From positions 9,736,501 through 9,800,500 of the forward strand of contig NC_088309.1 in the NCBI RefSeq assembly GCF_910592395.1: a DNA stretch of 64,000 nucleotides, written 5' to 3'. Source of the stretch: Lineus longissimus (Eukaryota; Nemertea; Pilidiophora; Heteronemertea; Lineidae). How positions within the stretch are numbered: the stretch's first letter is position 1; the number at the start of each line of letters is the position of its first letter. The notes below the pieces were generated by a model. It was not told where the DNA came from. It did no database searches and saw only the letters and a program-made list of their open reading frames with translations. The translations under genes and the position numbers were made by a program. Positions 36,101 to 49,290 of the stretch are shown here, piece after piece.

Positions 36101-36499
36101 AAAGATTTCCAACAATCAATGATCAAATGTCTGGATTCGTTAATGGAAACACAACAGAAGGTAAGAATAAGGCCCTTTTGTCTAATGGATATTTGTAAAT
36201 GAAACAAAATTTCATCAAAATTTCTCTAGAAATAAGCAGTACAGAAGAGAAAATGTCAGAATCAATGTACTATGTCAATGCACACGAAAAAATACAAAGA
36301 GTTATTTTGTTGAAATGTGAAAATCGGAAGAAACTGAAGAAATCGGCAAACTAATGTAGTTGTTGCACAGCACCCCAAAAGGACAGTGACAGTTACCTTT
36401 GAAAACGTCTTTAGCTACCATTAATACACGCCTCTATTTTCTTTTCAGCTTATCAAATACTGGGAGTCGTTTGTGCCAGAAGCAAAGGCCATAGCGTAG
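27170..36499 (+). CDS. SNX2: Sorting nexin of the SNX1/SNX2 type (PX-BAR)
   Basis: Eleven coding exons: 27170-27244, 27768-27828, 28165-28475, 29226-29367, 29623-29701, 29852-30044, 34548-34641, 34870-35075, 35390-35533, 36008-36160, 36449-36499. All phases agree; 502 residues (human SNX1/2 about 520). It is the membrane-bending subunit of the retromer/ESCPE-type coat on early endosomes and sorts cargo back to the Golgi or plasma membrane. An acidic, low-complexity N-terminus precedes a PX domain (about 120-245) with the RRFSDF phosphoinositide-binding motif at 164-169. A BAR domain follows (about 285-502), with [21 protein letters not shown], and the C-terminus [14 protein letters not shown] is nearly that of SNX2. 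Invertebrates usually have one SNX1/2 gene, so the symbol marks the closest remembered match, not proven orthology. A repeat field separates its 3' end from convergent NOC4L. Confidence 0.96.
28700..29194. mobile_element. piggyBac-type non-autonomous element in SNX2 intron 3
   Basis: TTAA at both ends (28700-28703 and 29191-29194). Terminal inverted repeats are CCCTATAACACCTAGAG on the left and the complement of CTCCAGGTGTTATAGGG on the right, with one mismatch. TTAA duplication with CCC-starting termini is the hallmark of piggyBac elements. The 487-bp interior has no transposase. Near the right end, GGGCGTCATAGGGCGCCTCC occurs twice in tandem. Confidence 0.85.
30045..34547 (+). other. Intron 6 of SNX2
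   Basis: 4.5 kb, AT-rich, donor GTCAGT. The only notable feature is a possible 18-nt microexon (31499-31516) between CTGAACAG and GTAATC, reading WDYDFE in the correct phase. Otherwise nothing recognised. Confidence 0.5.
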
Positions 36500-38820
36500 A
36501 TAATGCACGGATATCATGATTAATTATATGTAAAAAGAGAGTTTATAACATTATGTACATCATGTTCTTACTTCATGTGCAATTGAGTCTGGTGGTGCAT
36601 GATTCGAGGACAGCGTTCACTCTTGATGCCGAGCTTAATAGCAAGCTTTTTTAGGGAAGCATGTCATGTTGAATCTATGTCACAAGGACAACAAACTACT
36701 TAAAATAATGGCTGGTAAATGCAGTGAACTCCGTGATTGGAAGAAGAACATGTATATTTCCTAGTTAGAAGCTTCATACGATTCGGTAGACAATCCAAAT
36801 TTAGTCACGATCGGTCCATTAAAAATAGGTCAGAGCTTCCAACGGTTTCACTGGTTCCAGTGTCATGAGTACAAAACAAGTGTGTCTTTAGGGAAAGTAC
36901 ACCTTTTCGAGAAGGTATCGGAGAGACTTCACCCCTGCTCATGGAGGTGTACTCGACATGATTCTGGATTGTCTACCCGCACTTCATTTTGAAACATTGC
37001 TAAAGATGCGCCTTGCTGTTGATGAAGACTATGTAAATACTTGTAGCCAAGATTATCATTGTTATATTGTAGCATGTTTAGGCCAGTGAAGGTTAAATGA
37101 TCATTTTGCCACAGTCGGCCCTTGACTTGGGAATCATAACGTTGCAGTGGGATGCCAGTTGTGTGTGGTCGTCATATCATCGAACACTGTGAGTCCATTG
37201 TGGGGGGCAGATAACACAGCCATGCTCTTGCAGATACCCCCTTGGCCGTCTACTTGATGTTATCCAAGAGATCAGCAATGGATAATTGAAGGGTGTCAAA
37301 TTGAACATTCAAATTGTGGGAGTCGGCTAATTATTTGTGATGTTGAATGTTGATAGAAATGTGCTACATTATCTTTTGGTTAACTTTCACTGGCTTAGAG
37401 ATGTATTTTATTAAAATGGGTTAAATCATGTGATCATATAGCTAGAGATTGATTCAAGGAATTTATACGGAGCAGACCAACCTTGGTTATCTAATCAAGA
37501 TTGTGGGGGTAGACCGAAGACAGCGCCTTGGTTTTCTGATGTGGTTTTAGATCGATTCCAGCAGTCCTGATCAGAAAACCAAGGACCTACAGCGAGGCAT
37601 TAACTTCTAAGTGAACCTTGCCATCAAATTAAAACCTAGTGGTCCCTGGTTGCAACATCAAGGATGGCAGCAATTCAAATGAGGCTCAACATATCTGCCA
37701 ATACAATCATTGATGTCTTGAGACCAGTATATACCATTCCTTGGATGGAAGAATGATTATTTTTTTAGTGAGTTCCAAAGTTAGGTGACAATTGAACAAT
37801 TCTACCTTAGCGTCACGATTGTTCTGATCAGATCAAACTATGTACTGTTTCATCTCTCGATTCTTTTTTGTTTCAAAAACAAATGTTGGTCTACAATCTG
37901 ACCTGACTTTCTCTACACACCATGCAGTTAAAAAAATAAAAATAAATGTTCGGAAGGTATTATTTCCTGCCCTGCATTGAATAGCTGAATATTTAGTAGA
38001 CAAAAGTCCTGTTGGCCATTAAGAAATGTCACTTATTTTGATTGGCCAAACAGAGATAAAATCTTTATAGCAAAGTGTTGATTGGCCATACATATCAAAC
38101 CATCATACATGTACTTCTCTTCTTAAATTCTTGCTTCAAACATTATTTCATAACCTAGTACTCTCCATGATGTAGCTTCTATAGTTTTATTGCACCAATA
38201 TTGATACATCTTCAGAAAGTGCATGTGCTGTGCAATGGTTATAATATTTGATTCAATTAATAAAACAATAGTGGTCTTTGGAAGTTAAATAGAAATTTCG
38301 GGAGTGGTGTGAATTTCGAAAATTTTGCAAAACCTCTTATATGTAATTAATTCCTTCTTGAGATATTTTAGTGTAATTGATTGAAAAGTAATTTTGAGTA
38401 TCCATCTTGCTTTCCTTGCATGCGTACATGTACATTACAAGTATGGACAAGAGAAAATTATAGATATGTGCTATTACATTTCACATTCTAATCCAGATAT
38501 GTATAAGAATTTATTTCTACTTGGTCCATTATAAATCAGTCCTTGTTATTTCACTGGTCAGAATATATACTTATTGTAATAATTAAAGTTTTATTACTTC
38601 TGTCAGTGTCACTATCCCCTTTCCAGCATCCAAAGATTCCAAGTATAAACTGCTGCCTGCCTCATTTAATGCATACTGGTCATGATGCCTTTGAGAGGTC
38701 TCAGTTTGCTAAAAGATCTTGATACCTTGGCCATCTACATGTACAAGGATAATTCGTCATTCTGAGGAGGCCAGAGTGGCAGCCTGGTAAAATTGAGGAC
38801 AGCAATATGTCTTCCTAGGA
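36500..38820. other. SNX2 3' flank
   Basis: AT-rich, probably SNX2 3' UTR followed by intergenic DNA. AATAAA-like signals occur near 37935 and 38260. No gene recognised. Confidence 0.4.
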
Positions 38821-38989
38821 GATGTGACTTTGTCCTCTTGCTGAAGCATATAAATCGTTTGGGGGTTACCATCTGGTCACTGGTACCAGATGAGTCAACT
38901 CTACCGGTCCCTTTTCATGTCCATCTTCCTCTATGGCTGAGAAATTTGGCCGACAACTGCTGAGACCAAGCGCTGCATCTGACTGTCTT

Positions 38990-41480
38990 CCGTCTCCCAA
39001 CATCTCAACGCCTCGGAATGCAAGTGTCATCTACTGCCCTGTCACCTCCCAACACCTCAACTCATCCATGAACCTCTTCTACCTCCTCTGACTACCAATG
39101 TCCTCTCCTAGCTTCGGTCACCTCCTAACTCCTCAAGCCATCCGTGATCGTCATCTCTTACCCCTGAATGCAAATCTCCACTTCTGTCCTCGACCACCTC
39201 CCAACATCTCAAGCTATTCGAGGTTGTCATCTCACGCCTCTTAATGCAAATGTCCTCAACTGTACTGTCTTCGGCCACTTCCCACATGCACAACAAGCTA
39301 TCCCCAAACGTCACATCTAGTCTCTGAATGGGAATGTCTTCTACTGTCGTCTGTCACCTCCCAACTCCTCAAGTCATTCCTGGTCGTCATCTCTCGCCTC
39401 TGAATGCGAATATCCACTTCTGTCCTTGGCCATCTCCCAACATCTCAAGCCATTCTATGTTGTCATCAATCACCTCTATGCGAATGTCCTCTACTGTACT
39501 GTCTTCGGCCACCTCCCAACACCTCAGGCTGTCCCCAAACGTCACTTCTAGTCTCTGAATGGAACTGTCGTCTGTCACCTCCAAACTCCTCAAGCCATCC
39601 ATGAACGTCATATCTCGGCTCAAAGTGCGGGTGTCCTCTCCTCTCGAGGTCACCTTCCAACATCTTAAGCCATTCCAGGTTGTCATCCCTCGCCTCTAAA
39701 TGCGAATGTCCTCTACTGTACTGTCTTCGGCCACCTTCCAACGTCACCTGGCCTCTCGTCTCTGAATGGGAACGTTGTCTGTCACCTCCATACTCCTCAA
39801 ACCATCCATGAACGTCATATCTCGGCTCATAATGCGAGTGTCCCCTCCTGTCTAGGTCACCTTCCAACTTTTTGGAGGTGACCGAAGACGTACGGTAGTA
39901 GACGGTCGCATTCAGAGGCGAGAGGTGTCGTTCGGGGATGGCTTGAGGTGTTGCGAAAAGACCGAAGACAGCAGAGGGCAGTCGCTTTCAACTGGGAGAG
40001 ATAGAAGGAGGCTTTCTATAATAGCTTAAGATTTTGGAGGTGAGCGAAGACAGTAGAAGACATTCGCATTCAGAAGTGAGAGATGACGTTCGGGGATGGC
40101 TTAAGGTGTTGCGAAAAGACCGAAGACAGCAGAGGGCAGTCGCTTTAAGAGGGGAGAGATAGATGGCATTTATGATAACATAAGATTTTGGGAGGTGAGT
40201 GAAGACAGTAGAAGACATTCGCATTCAGAGGTGAGAGATGACGTTTGGGGATGGCTTGAGGTGTTGGGTAGTGACCGAAGGCAGTATCTCATCTCTAAAT
40301 GTCTTCCAACACCTCAAGCCGTCCCTGAACGGAATCTCTCGCTTCTTGGTGCGAACTTCCTCTACTGTCTTCGGTCACCTCCCCAATGTCTCAAGCCATT
40401 CCTGAAAGTCGTGTCTCGCCTCTAAATGTCCTCTACTGCTGTCCGAAAACCTCAAGCCGTCCCTAAACTTGGTCTCTCGCCTCTGGATGCGAACGTCCTC
40501 TACTATCTTCGCTCACCTCCCAACACCTTAAGCCATCCCTTTACGGAGTCCCTCGCAGCTAACTGCGAATGTCCTCTAATGTCTTCGGTCACCTCCCAAC
40601 ACCTCAAGCCATACCTGAATGTCGTCTCTCGCCAATGAATGCAATTGTCCTCTACTGTCTGCGCTCCCCTCCCAATCGTCTCAAGCCCTCTTAGAACACC
40701 ATCTCTCGCCTCTGAATCCGAGTGTCGTTTCCCGCTTCTGTACACGATTGTCCTATACACTGCCTTCGGTCACCTCCCAACATCTCTGGCCATTCTTGCC
40801 TCCAAGTGCGATTTTTCTCCAACGTTTTCCGTCACCTCCCAGCACCTCTTGACATCCCCGACAAACGTCATCTCTCAGAACTGAATGTCTTCCAATGTGT
40901 TCGGTCACCTCCCAAAATCTTAAGCTATCATAGAATGCCATATCTCGCCTCTGAAAGCGACAGCCCTATGCTGTATTCGGTCTTTTCCCAGAACGACACC
41001 TCTCACCTCTGAATGCGACCGTCTACTACCGTACGTCTTCGGTCACCTCCAAAAAGTTTCAAGCCATTCCTGAACGTCATATCTCGCCTCTGAATGCGAG
41101 TGTCCTCCTCTGACCTTCCCAATAATGTCTCAAGTCATTCCTGAACGTCGTATCTCGCCTCTGAATGTCCCCTACTGCTGTCACAACACCTCAAGCCGTC
41201 CCTAAACGGATTCTCTCGCCTCTGGATGCGAACGTTCTCTACTATCTTTGGTCACCTCCAACACTTCAAGCCATCCCTTTACGGAGTCCCTCGCAGCTAA
41301 CTGCGAATGTCCTCGACTGGCTTGGGTCATCTCGCAACACCTCAAGCCATACCTATACGGAGCCTTTCGCCTCTAACTGCGAGTGTCCTCTGCTGTCTTC
41401 GGTCACCTCACCAGTCTCAGGCCATTCATGTACGTCATAAAGTGCCTCTGAATGCAAATATCCTCAATCTCTCCGGTTAC
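38990..41480. repeat. 76-bp minisatellite field with an inverted block
   Basis: About 30 degenerate units of roughly 76 bp, with CTCTGAATGCGAATGTCCTC, ACTGTCTTCGGTCACCTCCC and CACCTCAAGCCATCC as recognisable parts. From about 39880 to 40290 the units run in reverse complement (GGAGGTGACCGAAGAC, GCATTCAGAGGCGAG), then return to the first orientation. 76 is not a multiple of three, and stops appear in every frame, so this is not coding. Confidence 0.9.
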
Positions 41481-41499
41481 CAGCCATACACCTTTCAGC

Positions 41500-42450
41500 A
41501 ACAGTTTGGGAGGTATCACCTGGTGATTAGATTTCTCTTTAGCATGTGCACCTGTTCGAGTGGATTGAGAATATTATAGTGAACACTGGGCAAGATGACG
41601 TTCTGATCAGATGATATTTTATCATCTTGTGAATGCGCAGGAATTGTCCTGGAGTAACCATCCAGTGATTCGTCTTCAGGACCATCACCAGATAGTGTAC
41701 AGCGGACAAGATGATTTCGGCCTGATCAGATGTGACTTGTTGAATACATAAATCGCGAGGTACCATCTGGGGATTAGATACGTCTTCAGTCTATTCACCT
41801 GAGGATATACAGAACAGCAGACAAAGTGATGTTGGTCTGATCGGATGTGACTTCACTTTGTCCTTTCGTTTTAGCAGATGAATTGTTTGGGAGGTACTGC
41901 CTCGATTAGATTTGTCTTCAGCATGTTAACCCGAGTAGATTGAGGAGATAGTGCACAGCGGACAAGATGATTCCGGTCTGATTAGATGTGACTTTGTCCT
42001 CTTGTTGAAGCAACCAATTGTTTGGGAGGTTCTGGTGATTAGAATTGTGTCTTCAGCACATTCGCCTGTCCGAATTGAGGAGATAGTGCACAGCGGACAA
42101 GATGATGTTGGTCGGATATGATGTGACTTTGTCCTCTTGTTGAAGCAACCAATTGTTTGGGAGGTTACCATCTGGTGATTAGATTTGTGTCTTCAGCACA
42201 TTCGCCTGTCCGAATTGAGGAGATAGTGCACAGCGGACAAGATGATGTTGGTCGGATATGATGTGACTTTGTCCACTTGTTGAAATACATAAATCGTTGG
42301 GAGGTACTGTTTGGTATGACTTAATTTGTCTTCAGCACTTTCACCTCAGTGGATTGAGGATATTCTGAACAGAAGACAAGATGTTGGTGAGATCGGATGT
42401 GACTTTGTCCTCTTGTTGAGGCATATGAATTGTTTGGGAGGTATGTTGAT
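41500..42450. repeat. Second tandem repeat, units about 105-145 bp
   Basis: Five to seven degenerate units marked by TTGTTTGGGAGGT, CTGGTGATTAGATT, TCTTCAGCACATTC and GATGTGACTTTGTCCTCTTG. Two adjacent units (landmarks 42031 and 42171) are 140 bp apart. A lone related unit lies at about 38820-38885, on the other side of the 76-bp field, so the 76-bp array seems to have grown inside an older repeat. Confidence 0.8.
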
Positions 42451-43052
42451 AACATTGTTTTTAGTATGTGGATTAAGGAGAGAGTTTTAGGACAAGCTGA
42501 TGTTGATCTGATCAGTGCGGACCTTGTCATCTTGTTGGTTCACATGGAAGTCATCCTTTGGAGGTGCCACAGTCTTGAAGATGCAAGTATTACTCGTCAA
42601 ACATGGAAGATTATCTCAGCACTTATCCTCCCAAAACTGTCGGACTCCTTGTCACATCCAATCATGTATGCTGGGCATCACCAAATAGTATTCTTCTCCT
42701 TGATGGCTTGGTGACAGGGCAAAAGGTAGGCCGTGTGAGATCTAACTGAAGGGAGGAGGGAGAACCCCGTATGCACCATTTTCGACAGATGGGGTTCTTG
42801 GTACCATTCTGTTCAGTAGACTCTCCTCTGCGGACTGATATCAAAAGCATTGTGGAGAGTTTTTCTTGAAATGACCATGACATTGCTTGCCGGGGCTTGG
42901 ACCAACCCTTCACCAACACGACAAGACTTCAATCACACAGTTGTACCAACTTCCTGAATCAGGACATACAGGCTTATTGGCAAACTATAATGACAAGCCG
43001 CCGATAATTAAGAACAACACATCAATTAGTCATAAAATATTTATTTACAAAT
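42451..43052. other. Gap between the repeat field and the NOC4L 3' end
   Basis: No gene seen. On the minus strand AATAAA at about 43035-43045, just past the NOC4L stop, is a likely polyadenylation signal. Confidence 0.4.
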
Positions 43053-46000
43053 TCATTCTAACAGCCAAATATCACTGAATTTATCCCCCTGGTTTCCAAA
43101 GAGTCCTTTTGGTGGATGAAACGTCACAGGCACTTTTGAGGGTGTCTTCTTGGATTCGACATCATACAACTGTAAGGCAAAAGAGATTCTATCAATTTTA
43201 CATCATACAAGCAATGTGGTCGAGATGAGATTTTACAGAGGTCCAACTTGACTTGGTCTCAACTGCACAATTCACTTTTCAAACTCGGTGCAGAAGGGAC
43301 GTGACCATTGAACTTTCAGGAATGTCTAGAGGCCAAAAGGACTGGCACAAATCGTGCTAATGTTAAGTGTAAAACATCTTTTCATGCCAAACGCGGCAGA
43401 AGTACTCAGTTATCCAGCACATAGTTTTTTGGCTGGCCAGGGAAGTGTAATTTCGACTTCCCTCTGTTTGGTCAATGTTGGCAGCAAAATCTGTCTGGGT
43501 GTCCTAATAGAAAAACCAATACAAACTCGAAACATACCTCATCCATTGTAGTGTTCAATTTCTCTGCAATATCAAACTCCCTCTCAGGAAGATTGTGACC
43601 GACTCTCTTTGCACTCTGAATGATATCAGCAAAGTAATGTCCTTGCAAGCACTTGATTTCCCACAGAGAACTCTCATAGGCATGGCACTTTGACGGGTCT
43701 TTTTCATCCATAAGAAATGGGTCTGTAGTCACATCTGGAAAAGGAAAATAGATGGATACGGATTCAAGCCACTTGAAGACAAGGGCAAAACTCGATGAGC
43801 TACTCACACAGTGCTACACATACAGCACCACACTAGTCACTTGATCTTTTGCAATCAGTATCAACCTCCAGTTTTGGGCCAATAGAAGCAACTGTAGGGC
43901 GCCCAAGGACAATGACTCAGTTTTTGGTTACACTGCGTGTGAAAACCAGAAGTTCAGTGCTCTACATACCTTGCTGACCCTCTTGCTCTGCTCTGTGTAT
44001 GAGGACCTTGCAGTTAGGATGGCGTATGAGAAGATTCAGGATCAGTGGTATCAGGAAAGTCAGAACATCAGGCGGCGCCACCAGACTCAATCGAGAAAGT
44101 TTCTTGGCAAATGCAGCCACAAGATATGAGGGCACGTGCCTGAAATATGGAAAAATATGAAATTTTATTTACGGCGTGAACACAGATTTTGAATTTAGAG
44201 TCGTGTCAAAAAACAATCTCAGTTATTCTGAGGAAAATTAGATAACATTCTTACAAGAAGTCATCCGAGTTTGGTTGACTTTCGGTCCGTCAAATCTACC
44301 TGGTCGGTCTGTTTATCTTCAAATCTCCAAAATTCACAAAAATAAAATGCCCTCAAAGAAGTGGTTTACAATACAAGAGCCAAGGCAGTAAAAGGTTCTG
44401 TACTGTGACAACAAAGGTGTTTTGGAATGCCAGCTAAAACCTGGGTTAACAGAATATCAAACATTCCACCAAAATGATATATCATATTCTAGCACAAGAT
44501 GATGACAGTCAAACCAAATAGATTACGAATTCACTTACGTTGATGTGAGGAAGAGGTCAGTGAGGAAGAAAAATCGAGCCCTAAACTTGGTTTGGAACAC
44601 CGATGGCTCAAGCAAAGCATATAGCTTGATGAAGAAATCGGGGTAGTTCAGGTTGTATTTTTGTATGAGGATGAAGAGACCATTCAAAGCCAAAAGACTG
44701 ACAGCACCACCTGAAAATTACAAAATGGAAATAACTCAAGATAATTCTGGTCTTAGACCTTTACTACATTACGACCTTCACTTACGTTGATGTGAGGAAG
44801 AGGTCAGTGAGGAAGAAAAATCGAGCCCTAAACTTGGTTTGGAACACCGATGGCTCAAGCAAAGCATATAGCTTGATGAAGAAATCGGGGTAGTTCAGGT
44901 TGTATTTTTGTATGAGGATGAAGAGACCATTCAAAGCCAAAAGACTGACAGCACCACCTGAAAATTACAAAATGGAAATAACTCAAGATAATTCTGGTCT
45001 TAGACCTTTACTACATTCAGCTCCAGACCACTTTTTTCTTATTACAATCAAGTTTCAAAGACCCAAGTCCTCCAGAAAAGACTGGTCGGAGAAAAATTTT
45101 TGTCGGAAATTCTCTCTATATATGATTTTGAACATGGAACAAGTACATGTATAGGATTGAGATTTTCTTTTATACTGCCAGTCTTGATAAATCCATACCG
45201 GGTAGAACAACCCACCCTCCCCATTTTGTTGCGCCCCATAATATCTTACCAACATTATAAGATTCTGTGAGAAAGTCACTGAGATGAAGAGGGTTGGACA
45301 TATGCGGCATCACCTTCTCATGAAGACTGATCAGCACCTTCTTATAAAGACTGATAGACAGCTGCAAAGAGAAAGAAGACTCTCGCTGAAGTATTACTAT
45401 TATACAAGTCCCCCATATCAGCCTAACTTCTTCAATCTGAAGATGAATTTAAAAGAAAATCTATTTGAGAGTTGTACACTCAGAGATTAGGAAAGGAGGT
45501 TTTTGTATGCACACTTTCACTCATTAACAATCGTAAGTGCAAAGCGAGTAGTTCACTCTTTGCAATTTGACAATAAAACACACCTAAACATGCAACTTTT
45601 TTTCTTCTTTGAAGTCCACTGTGCCTAAATAACAACTCACCTTATTTTTGAGAAATTCCAACCATAGTGTAGTGTATAGTTTCTGTTGCACTTTGAATGA
45701 GTTCATTTTGGTGGCCATCTCTGGCCCAGGGGCCTCAGCTAAAAAGTTTGAGAGAAGCTCCTCCGTAGCACTTGGCATGGACAGATGCTCCAATAAACTA
45801 AACATATTCTTCAAGTAAACATCACTGCATATCTGAAGAAAAAAATAATCAGACTTATTTATAAAGTAGACCAGAAAGCAAAATATTTGTGAAGGCTTGG
45901 GTGTTACAGCAGAAAACTACATAAAACTTTTACTAAAATAGGGGATGAGGGACAGGGTTATGCCTGGATCTGTGCCAACAGAAAAAGACAGAGAGACACC

Positions 46001-47633
46001 AAGAAATAGTTATTTTGCTAGCTCAGCTTCAATAAGGAGACTACTAGTACCAGCACACCTCCAAGGCTTACCTGCTGCTCTATTTTCTTCTTGATATCTG
46101 TCAGAGCATATCTCATGGTGAAGTGTCGAACATCATCATACTCCAAGAATTCTTGCATTCTTTCAATCAGACTAACCATGTTATGTTCATCAGACAGAAG
46201 AGCACCATACACTTTCTGAAATAAAGGTAGAGACGTCTTTGATAACACTTATTGAGGATATGATCACTTGGTGCTTTTCAAAGTCATATGGAAATCGCTA
46301 GTGAATATTCTACAAGCACCATTTTGATGGACCACCAGACCTGGAAGAAAACAAGGACCTTCAACGGCCATAATGACTTCAAAAAGGACCACAAATACTC
46401 TTCAGATTTGAACCTACGAGACAAAGAAGACTCTTTGGATTCTAACCTACTCAGCCATGAAGACGAGAAGGTTTAACCTACCAGGTAAAGCTTTGTGGAA
46501 AACTTCAGATGCTTTTTTGAGCATTTTGAGAGCGGCATTTGACCCTCTGCTACAACAAACTTCATGAGAGTACAAAGAGACAACTCCTGAAATTAGAAAA
46601 ATATTTCTTATAGACACACTTCAGTGTTTTCAATGCAATCAAATGACACACTTTGATTTTGAAAAACCTGGTTGTGTCCTCGGTTCATTTTCATCACGAA
46701 GCCCTATCATTTCAAGAAACAGGTTGCGATACTTTCTCATGCATTGAGTAGAGAAAATCCTACTAGTCAGAACAAGGCAATCATCTTCCATAGCAGTATT
46801 GCCAAAATAGTGAAAGCTGCAACCTCTTACAATGTAGTATAAGAGTGATATGGGGTGTCACATAAATAATGCAATATCATTTGAAGGCTGGTATAATTTT
46901 AACCAAAAGATGACAACTTGTGAACAAGCATTTCATTTCAGATCAGATATTCAAGAATTATTAGGAAAATTCAGTAGAACCTACCGACACATTTTCATGC
47001 TCGTCCCTCAAGAGCTCCAACAGCTTGTCAACAGCTTCTGTATAGCAACTTCTCAACCACAATCTATATGTTTCATCAGGAGAGCACTCTGAAATAAGAA
47101 ATTTAAAAATTCTAGAATTTGAAAATAGAAAAGCTACGAAAGAGCCACAAGTAAGATGTTTGAAAACTAAGAGAAGAAAAGCTTTGAATTTTTTTGGTGA
47201 GAACTGTACCTGTGTCCGACTGATCATCATCATCCTTCGGTGGATCAGCAATGTACATTTCTTCATCTTTGATCAAATGAATGAAAATACGATGGAAAGC
47301 TCGGATTGTGGCAAGGATAACAGATGAATCTTCTGACTGGAAAAAAGACGTTTTACATTAATGACGTTCCAAGCACACCATCTCTTAAGCCTTATCTTTG
47401 AACCATGCATGTTGTATCTTTTTGGGACACCCTGTGCTAACCAAATTGGCAATAGCAGTGCTCATTTTTCTTCAAATGCTTCAAATTCAAATTACCTCTG
47501 AAGCAGCAATGATGTCTATTAAATTGTTTGCGTGTTTCCTATCATCTAGAAATTGTTTTGTTTTGTCTTTAATGTCGGTGACTGCTGTATTTTGCCTTTT
47601 TTGCAAAGCAGATTTTACACTTTTGAGCACCAT
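43053..47633 (-). CDS. NOC4L: Nucleolar complex protein 4 homolog
   Basis: Eleven exons read on the minus strand: 47633-47496, 47336-47210, 47088-46985, 46586-46482, 46215-46072, 45832-45641, 45361-45250, 44957-44786 (or its copy 44710-44539), 44139-43970, 43734-43538, 43169-43053. With one copy of the duplicated exon the phases close and the product is 525 residues (human 516). The family is needed in the nucleolus for 40S subunit maturation and export, acting with NOP14. The CBF/MAK21-type core is clear: LSISLYKKVLISLHEKVMP, GGAVSLLALNGLFILIQKYN, then SYLVAAFAKKLSRL, LESSLWE-like YESSLWEIKCLQGHY. These match remembered human NOC4L closely. The start MVLKSVKSALQK is chosen as the first in-frame Met. 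Exon 8 is present twice (see repeat entry). GPR143 lies divergently upstream. Confidence 0.95.
44531..45017 (-). repeat. 247-bp tandem duplication of NOC4L exon 8
   Basis: Segments 44531-44770 and 44778-45017 are essentially identical and separated by 7 bp. Each holds the whole 172-nt exon with its GTAAGT donor and TTTTCAG acceptor plus 60 nt of upstream intron. 172 is not a multiple of three; if both copies were joined the second would be read out of frame and reach TGA within 9 codons. Confidence 0.95.
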
Positions 47634-49290
47634 CGTAGCGCCCTCTATAACAACACGTGTTGATTGGCAATGTAGCTATTCTATAGACTACTGTCACCCA
47701 ACAAGAAAATTCATAATGGATTCATAACATCCGCCACATATTCTTATTCGGTCTTTTCCCTTTGTTCACAAATTTTTACACATATTCTTATTTATGTAAT
47801 GTTTTAATCGTCAGCTCACAGCTAGCGCGACAAAACCTGAACAAAAATTTTGATGCAACTTGATTGTTAGAACAGCGGATACAGTCATGTGATTTTCATA
47901 CTGTTCAAAATGGTAGACGGACCGATTTGCTCAGGACATCATGTTATGTATTTAAAACTTTAGAAAATTGGGTCAGGAGGCGCCTTTTGATTGTCAATGT
48001 CATCCAGTAGTTGTTATGCAAGGGACGGGATAAAGAAAGGTAGGCAGAGAAAAGGGAATAGATAGTGGTAATCATGTGTTTATATTGAACAGAGCATCAC
48101 GACATGACATATGCACAGGACAGACAGTCAGCACAGACAGCCTGAGCTGAGCTGGAGGACGTGGTAGTGGTACTGGTAGGCCTACTGCTTACATGCTACT
48201 GGCATGCACTTGAGTCTTGACATAACTTACCACTTCATCTAGGAAAAGAAAGAAGACGAAGAATAGGCCCTTTTCCATATATGCCGCCGGTATAACCTAG
48301 GGTTGGCAAAACTGACCATATTTACTATAGATTTTCACGGTAAGAGACGCCAGACATTGGTTAGAGAGGTGCAGCATTGTCTGCCGCCATTATTGGCCAT
48401 AAAAACCCATTGTAAAGATAGTTTGTTTTGCCACTCCTAGGTGATACCGGCTTACCAGGCATAGGGCCTATTTAGTCTCAGTTACAGTCAAGACACAAGC
48501 AAAGCACTTTAGTTGACTTGTCAAAAACAGAATCTGAGGAAGATATTTTAGATTGTTTTTCATACATATAGCCTAGGCCCTAGTTACTTTCTTACTTGTT
48601 ATATCTCGTCTGTAATAAAGTTTGGAGCGTTAACCCTCATACATGACACGTCGTTGTCATGTCTGTCACCCGTACATGTCAAATGGTTAAAATCCCTAAT
48701 TCTTAAAAAAATGGGCTCTTTGATATTATTACAACATGTAGTGGAACCTCCCTTAGTGGACACCTCTGTTAGCAGAACATGCTATCTATTTTAAGAACAG
48801 TAATTTTGGTCCCTGATAAGACGTCATTTCTATGTGATTTGACCAAGCTGTAAGTGTAATCTGGACACATCCTGATTTACAGCACTTGTCAGTCCAAAAG
48901 GTGTCCTTAATAGAGAGGTTCTACTTTACAAAATATGCTTGAACCTGGCTCTACTCAAAATGAACTTAATTCACTATTTGTGCACTTTATCCAGCCTAAT
49001 AGTACATCTATAAACTTAGCTGTTACATAACCCTGTTCACAACATTCTTTGTGATATAGTACATGAGCACTCTTCCCACATTATCTCCACAGTGCCATTG
49101 GGGTTAGAATATTACCTTCAGGTCTGCTTTATAACAAAGTGACCCGTTCATTGTTAGTACTTGTGCCCATTGTGCAGACCATGACCGAAACCAGTTACAG
49201 TTAAGCATGTTATTCATTTTTTGCAGATTTTTCCAACGACAAACAGGCAGAAGACAAGAATAGAGCTATCATCTGGAGCAACTCGTGGCC
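47634..49290. promoter_or_regulatory. Divergent intergenic region between NOC4L and GPR143
   Basis: 1657 bp between the two start codons. A splice acceptor (TTTTTTGCAG at 49217-49226) shows that GPR143 has an upstream untranslated exon, so its promoter lies further left. No TATA box, CpG island or strong motif cluster is obvious. Shared regulation is possible but unproven. Confidence 0.4.

Noticed and set aside
39328-41440. Several 70-133 codon ORFs on both strands in the 76-bp array
   Set aside because: The period is not a multiple of three, frames change between units, and the peptides simply repeat the satellite.
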